A stretch of DNA of 64,000 nucleotides from the NCBI GenBank assembly GCA_036489025.1, contig DASXGN010000001.1, positions 62,001-126,000 on the forward strand, read 5' to 3'. The notes below the pieces were generated by a model, which was not told the origin of the DNA, did no database searches, and was given only the letters and a program-made list of their open reading frames with translations. The translations under genes were made by a program, and so were the position numbers. This document shows positions 62,522 to 64,000 of the stretch, in pieces (the first letter of the stretch is position 1; the number at the start of each line of letters is the position of its first letter). This DNA comes from Dryocola sp036489025 (GTDB taxonomy: Bacteria; Pseudomonadota; Gammaproteobacteria; Enterobacterales; Enterobacteriaceae).

Positions 62522-64000
62522 ATGAATTCAAGTGTGCTTGCGGACGTGCGCCGCCGGGCGGTCAAAGCGGCCTTAGGCGAAGTGCCTTTTGACCTGCTGC
62601 TGACCAACGCCAACCTGATTGACATGGCCAGCGGCGAAATTCGTCCCGTTGACGTCGGCATTGTCGGGCAGCTCATCGCCAGCGTACATCCCTGCGGAAC
62701 CTGGTCCGCCGCCGCGCAAACGCATGACCTGGCCGGAGCCTGGCTATCGCCGGGTCTGATTGACACGCACGTTCACGTCGAAAGCTCGCACCTGCCGCCC
62801 GCCCGCTACGCTGAAATTGTCGTCGCGCAGGGCACCACGACTATTTTCTGGGATCCGCACGAGCTGGCGAACGTGCTTGGCGTGGCAGGCGTGCGCTACG
62901 CCGTGGAAGCAAGCCGTGATTTGCCGCTGCGCGTGATCTGCGCCGCGCCTTCAAGCGTGCCGTCCACGCCGGGTCTGGAGATGTCCGGCGCCGATTTTGC
63001 AGGCAAAGAGATGGAAACCATGCTCGCCTGGCCGGAAGTCGCGGGCGTGGCGGAGGTGATGGACATGCACGGCGTGCTCAACGGCAGCGAACGCATGCTG
63101 GAAATCCTTAACGCCGGGCTGGAAAGCGGCAAGCTTATTGAGGGCCACGCCCGCGGGCTGAGCGGCGCACAGCTTCAGGCCTATCTCGCCGCGGGCGTCA
63201 CCTCGGATCACGAACTGACCTCCGCCGCAGACGCGCTCGAAAAACTGCGCGCCGGGCTAACTATCGAAATTCGCGGCTCCCATCCTTATCTGCTGCCGGA
63301 AATCGTGCGGGCGCTCAACGGCCTGCCGCATCTCTCCTCACAGGTGACAGTCTGCACCGACGACGTGCCGCCGGACATGCTGCTGGAAAAGGGAGGAATT
63401 ATTGCCCTGCTGAATCAGCTGATTGAACACGGCATGAAGCCGACGGACGCGCTGCGGCTGGCCACGCTTAACGCGGCGATCCGTCTGCGGCGTAACGATC
63501 TTGGCCTGATTGCCGCCGGGCGCACGGCGGATCTGGTGGTATTCGACTCGCTGGAAAAACTCCAGGCAAAAGCGGTTTACGTGGCGGGCCAGCATCTGGC
63601 GCAAAACGGCCAGCTCCTTGAACCCGTCAATGCACCAAACGTTTTGCCCCCGCGCGACACGGTGCGCCTCAGTCCATTAAATCCAGAAGATTTTATGCTC
63701 AACGTGCCGGTTAACCATGGCACCGCCACGCTGCGCCACATTAAGGGCGCGCGCTTCACGCAGTGGAACGAAACCACCGTCGAAGTGCGCGATGGGGAGG
63801 TGCAGATCCCGGCGGGTTTCAGCCTGATCTGGGTGCAGCATCGCCACGGTCGCCACGAGGCGAAACCCCAGCTTGCGCTGCTGGAAGGCTGGGGGGAACT
63901 GCGTGGCGCAATTGCCACCACCTACTCTCACGATTCCCACAATCTGGTGGTGCTGGGCCGAAATCCGCAGGATATGGCGCTGGCCGCCAATACGCTGATT
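62522..64000 (+). CDS. ade: Adenine deaminase, 5' part
   Basis: Metal-dependent amidohydrolase that turns adenine into hypoxanthine for purine salvage. The frame starts with MNSSVLADVRRRAVKAALGE and stays open for 493 codons to the window edge, so roughly 95 residues are missing compared with E. coli Ade. Metal-binding motifs include LIDTHVHVESSH near 80-91, IFWDPHELANV near 109-119, EGHARGLSG and TSDHELTS. No strong ribosome-binding site was seen before the ATG. Confidence 0.95.
   Translation, partial: MNSSVLADVRRRAVKAALGEVPFDLLLTNANLIDMASGEIRPVDVGIVGQLIASVHPCGTWSAAAQTHDLAGAWLSPGLIDTHVHVESSHLPPARYAEIVVAQGTTTIFWDPHELANVLGVAGVRYAVEASRDLPLRVICAAPSSVPSTPGLEMSGADFAGKEMETMLAWPEVAGVAEVMDMHGVLNGSERMLEILNAGLESGKLIEGHARGLSGAQLQAYLAAGVTSDHELTSAADALEKLRAGLTIEIRGSHPYLLPEIVRALNGLPHLSSQVTVCTDDVPPDMLLEKGGIIALLNQLIEHGMKPTDALRLATLNAAIRLRRNDLGLIAAGRTADLVVFDSLEKLQAKAVYVAGQHLAQNGQLLEPVNAPNVLPPRDTVRLSPLNPEDFMLNVPVNHGTATLRHIKGARFTQWNETTVEVRDGEVQIPAGFSLIWVQHRHGRHEAKPQLALLEGWGELRGAIATTYSHDSHNLVVLGRNPQDMALAANTLI

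Overview
The window is chromosomal DNA of a member of the Enterobacteriaceae. Nearly every gene has a close E. coli counterpart and the order follows the E. coli K-12 region around its coordinate origin (dnaK, satP, mog, talB, yaaJ, yaaA, yaaX, thrCBAL, lasT, arcA, creDCBA, rob, gpmB, yjjX, trpR, slt, ettA, nadR, radA, serB, ytjB, lplA, deoDBAC, yjjI, yjjW, yjjV, yjjU, ytjA, osmY, prfC, yjjG, rimI, holD, rsmC, three leu tRNAs, fhuF), read here in reverse. Protein differences and several local replacements show it is not Escherichia. The genus cannot be fixed from sequence alone; a relative such as Enterobacter, Cedecea, Leclercia or Kosakonia is plausible. No insertion sequence, integrase, phage or CRISPR array was seen.

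Layout. 1-7.5 kb: the 5' part of dnaK with two heat-shock promoters, an acetate/succinate channel, an MHS-family transporter not found at this place in E. coli, then mog, talB, yaaJ, yaaA and a histidine-rich secreted protein (yaaX). 7.7-12.6 kb: the threonine operon with leader peptide and attenuator. 12.7-23.5 kb: lasT, the long arcA leader, the creABCD two-component locus with a cre tag, rob, gpmB, yjjX, trpR with its operator, slt. 23.7-31 kb: ettA, nadR-radA-serB, ytjB-lplA. 31-38 kb: the deoxyribonucleoside operon deoCABD and the divergent glycyl-radical pair yjjI-yjjW, with a full set of DeoR and CRP sites, two of the DeoR sites lying inside yjjI. 38-47.3 kb: a nucleoside transporter, yjjV-yjjU, ytjA, osmY, prfC, yjjG, rimI-holD, rsmC. 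47.4-47.7 kb: three tandem tRNA-Leu(CAG) genes.

From 47.8 kb the order becomes mosaic. A Fur-box-preceded small membrane protein, a membrane diguanylate cyclase and fhuF come first. Then follow a two-gene PTS (IIC, IIB), a YbaK-type deacylase, the split ThrE-type exporter yjjP-yjjB, a TetR regulator, the ohrR-ohr organic peroxide pair and yjjA. In E. coli, as I recall it, yjjQ-bglJ lie between fhuF and yjjP and dnaT-dnaC between yjjB and yjjA; neither pair is at those places here. The end holds a four-gene operon best read as D-threonate (or related acid sugar) use: kdgT-type permease, DUF1537 kinase, PdxA2-type dehydrogenase and its DeoR regulator, with repeated TGATT-N6-AATCA sites upstream. 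It is followed by cdh, a LysR regulator and the 5' part of adenine deaminase, which runs off the right edge.

The most interesting points are the three-operator DeoR array around deoC/yjjI, the yjjY-like frame in the arcA leader that is conserved as DNA but broken as protein, the predicted operator family of the D-threonate operon, the nested palindrome upstream of the PTS genes, and the displacement of dnaT-dnaC. I did not find a clear wholly new system.
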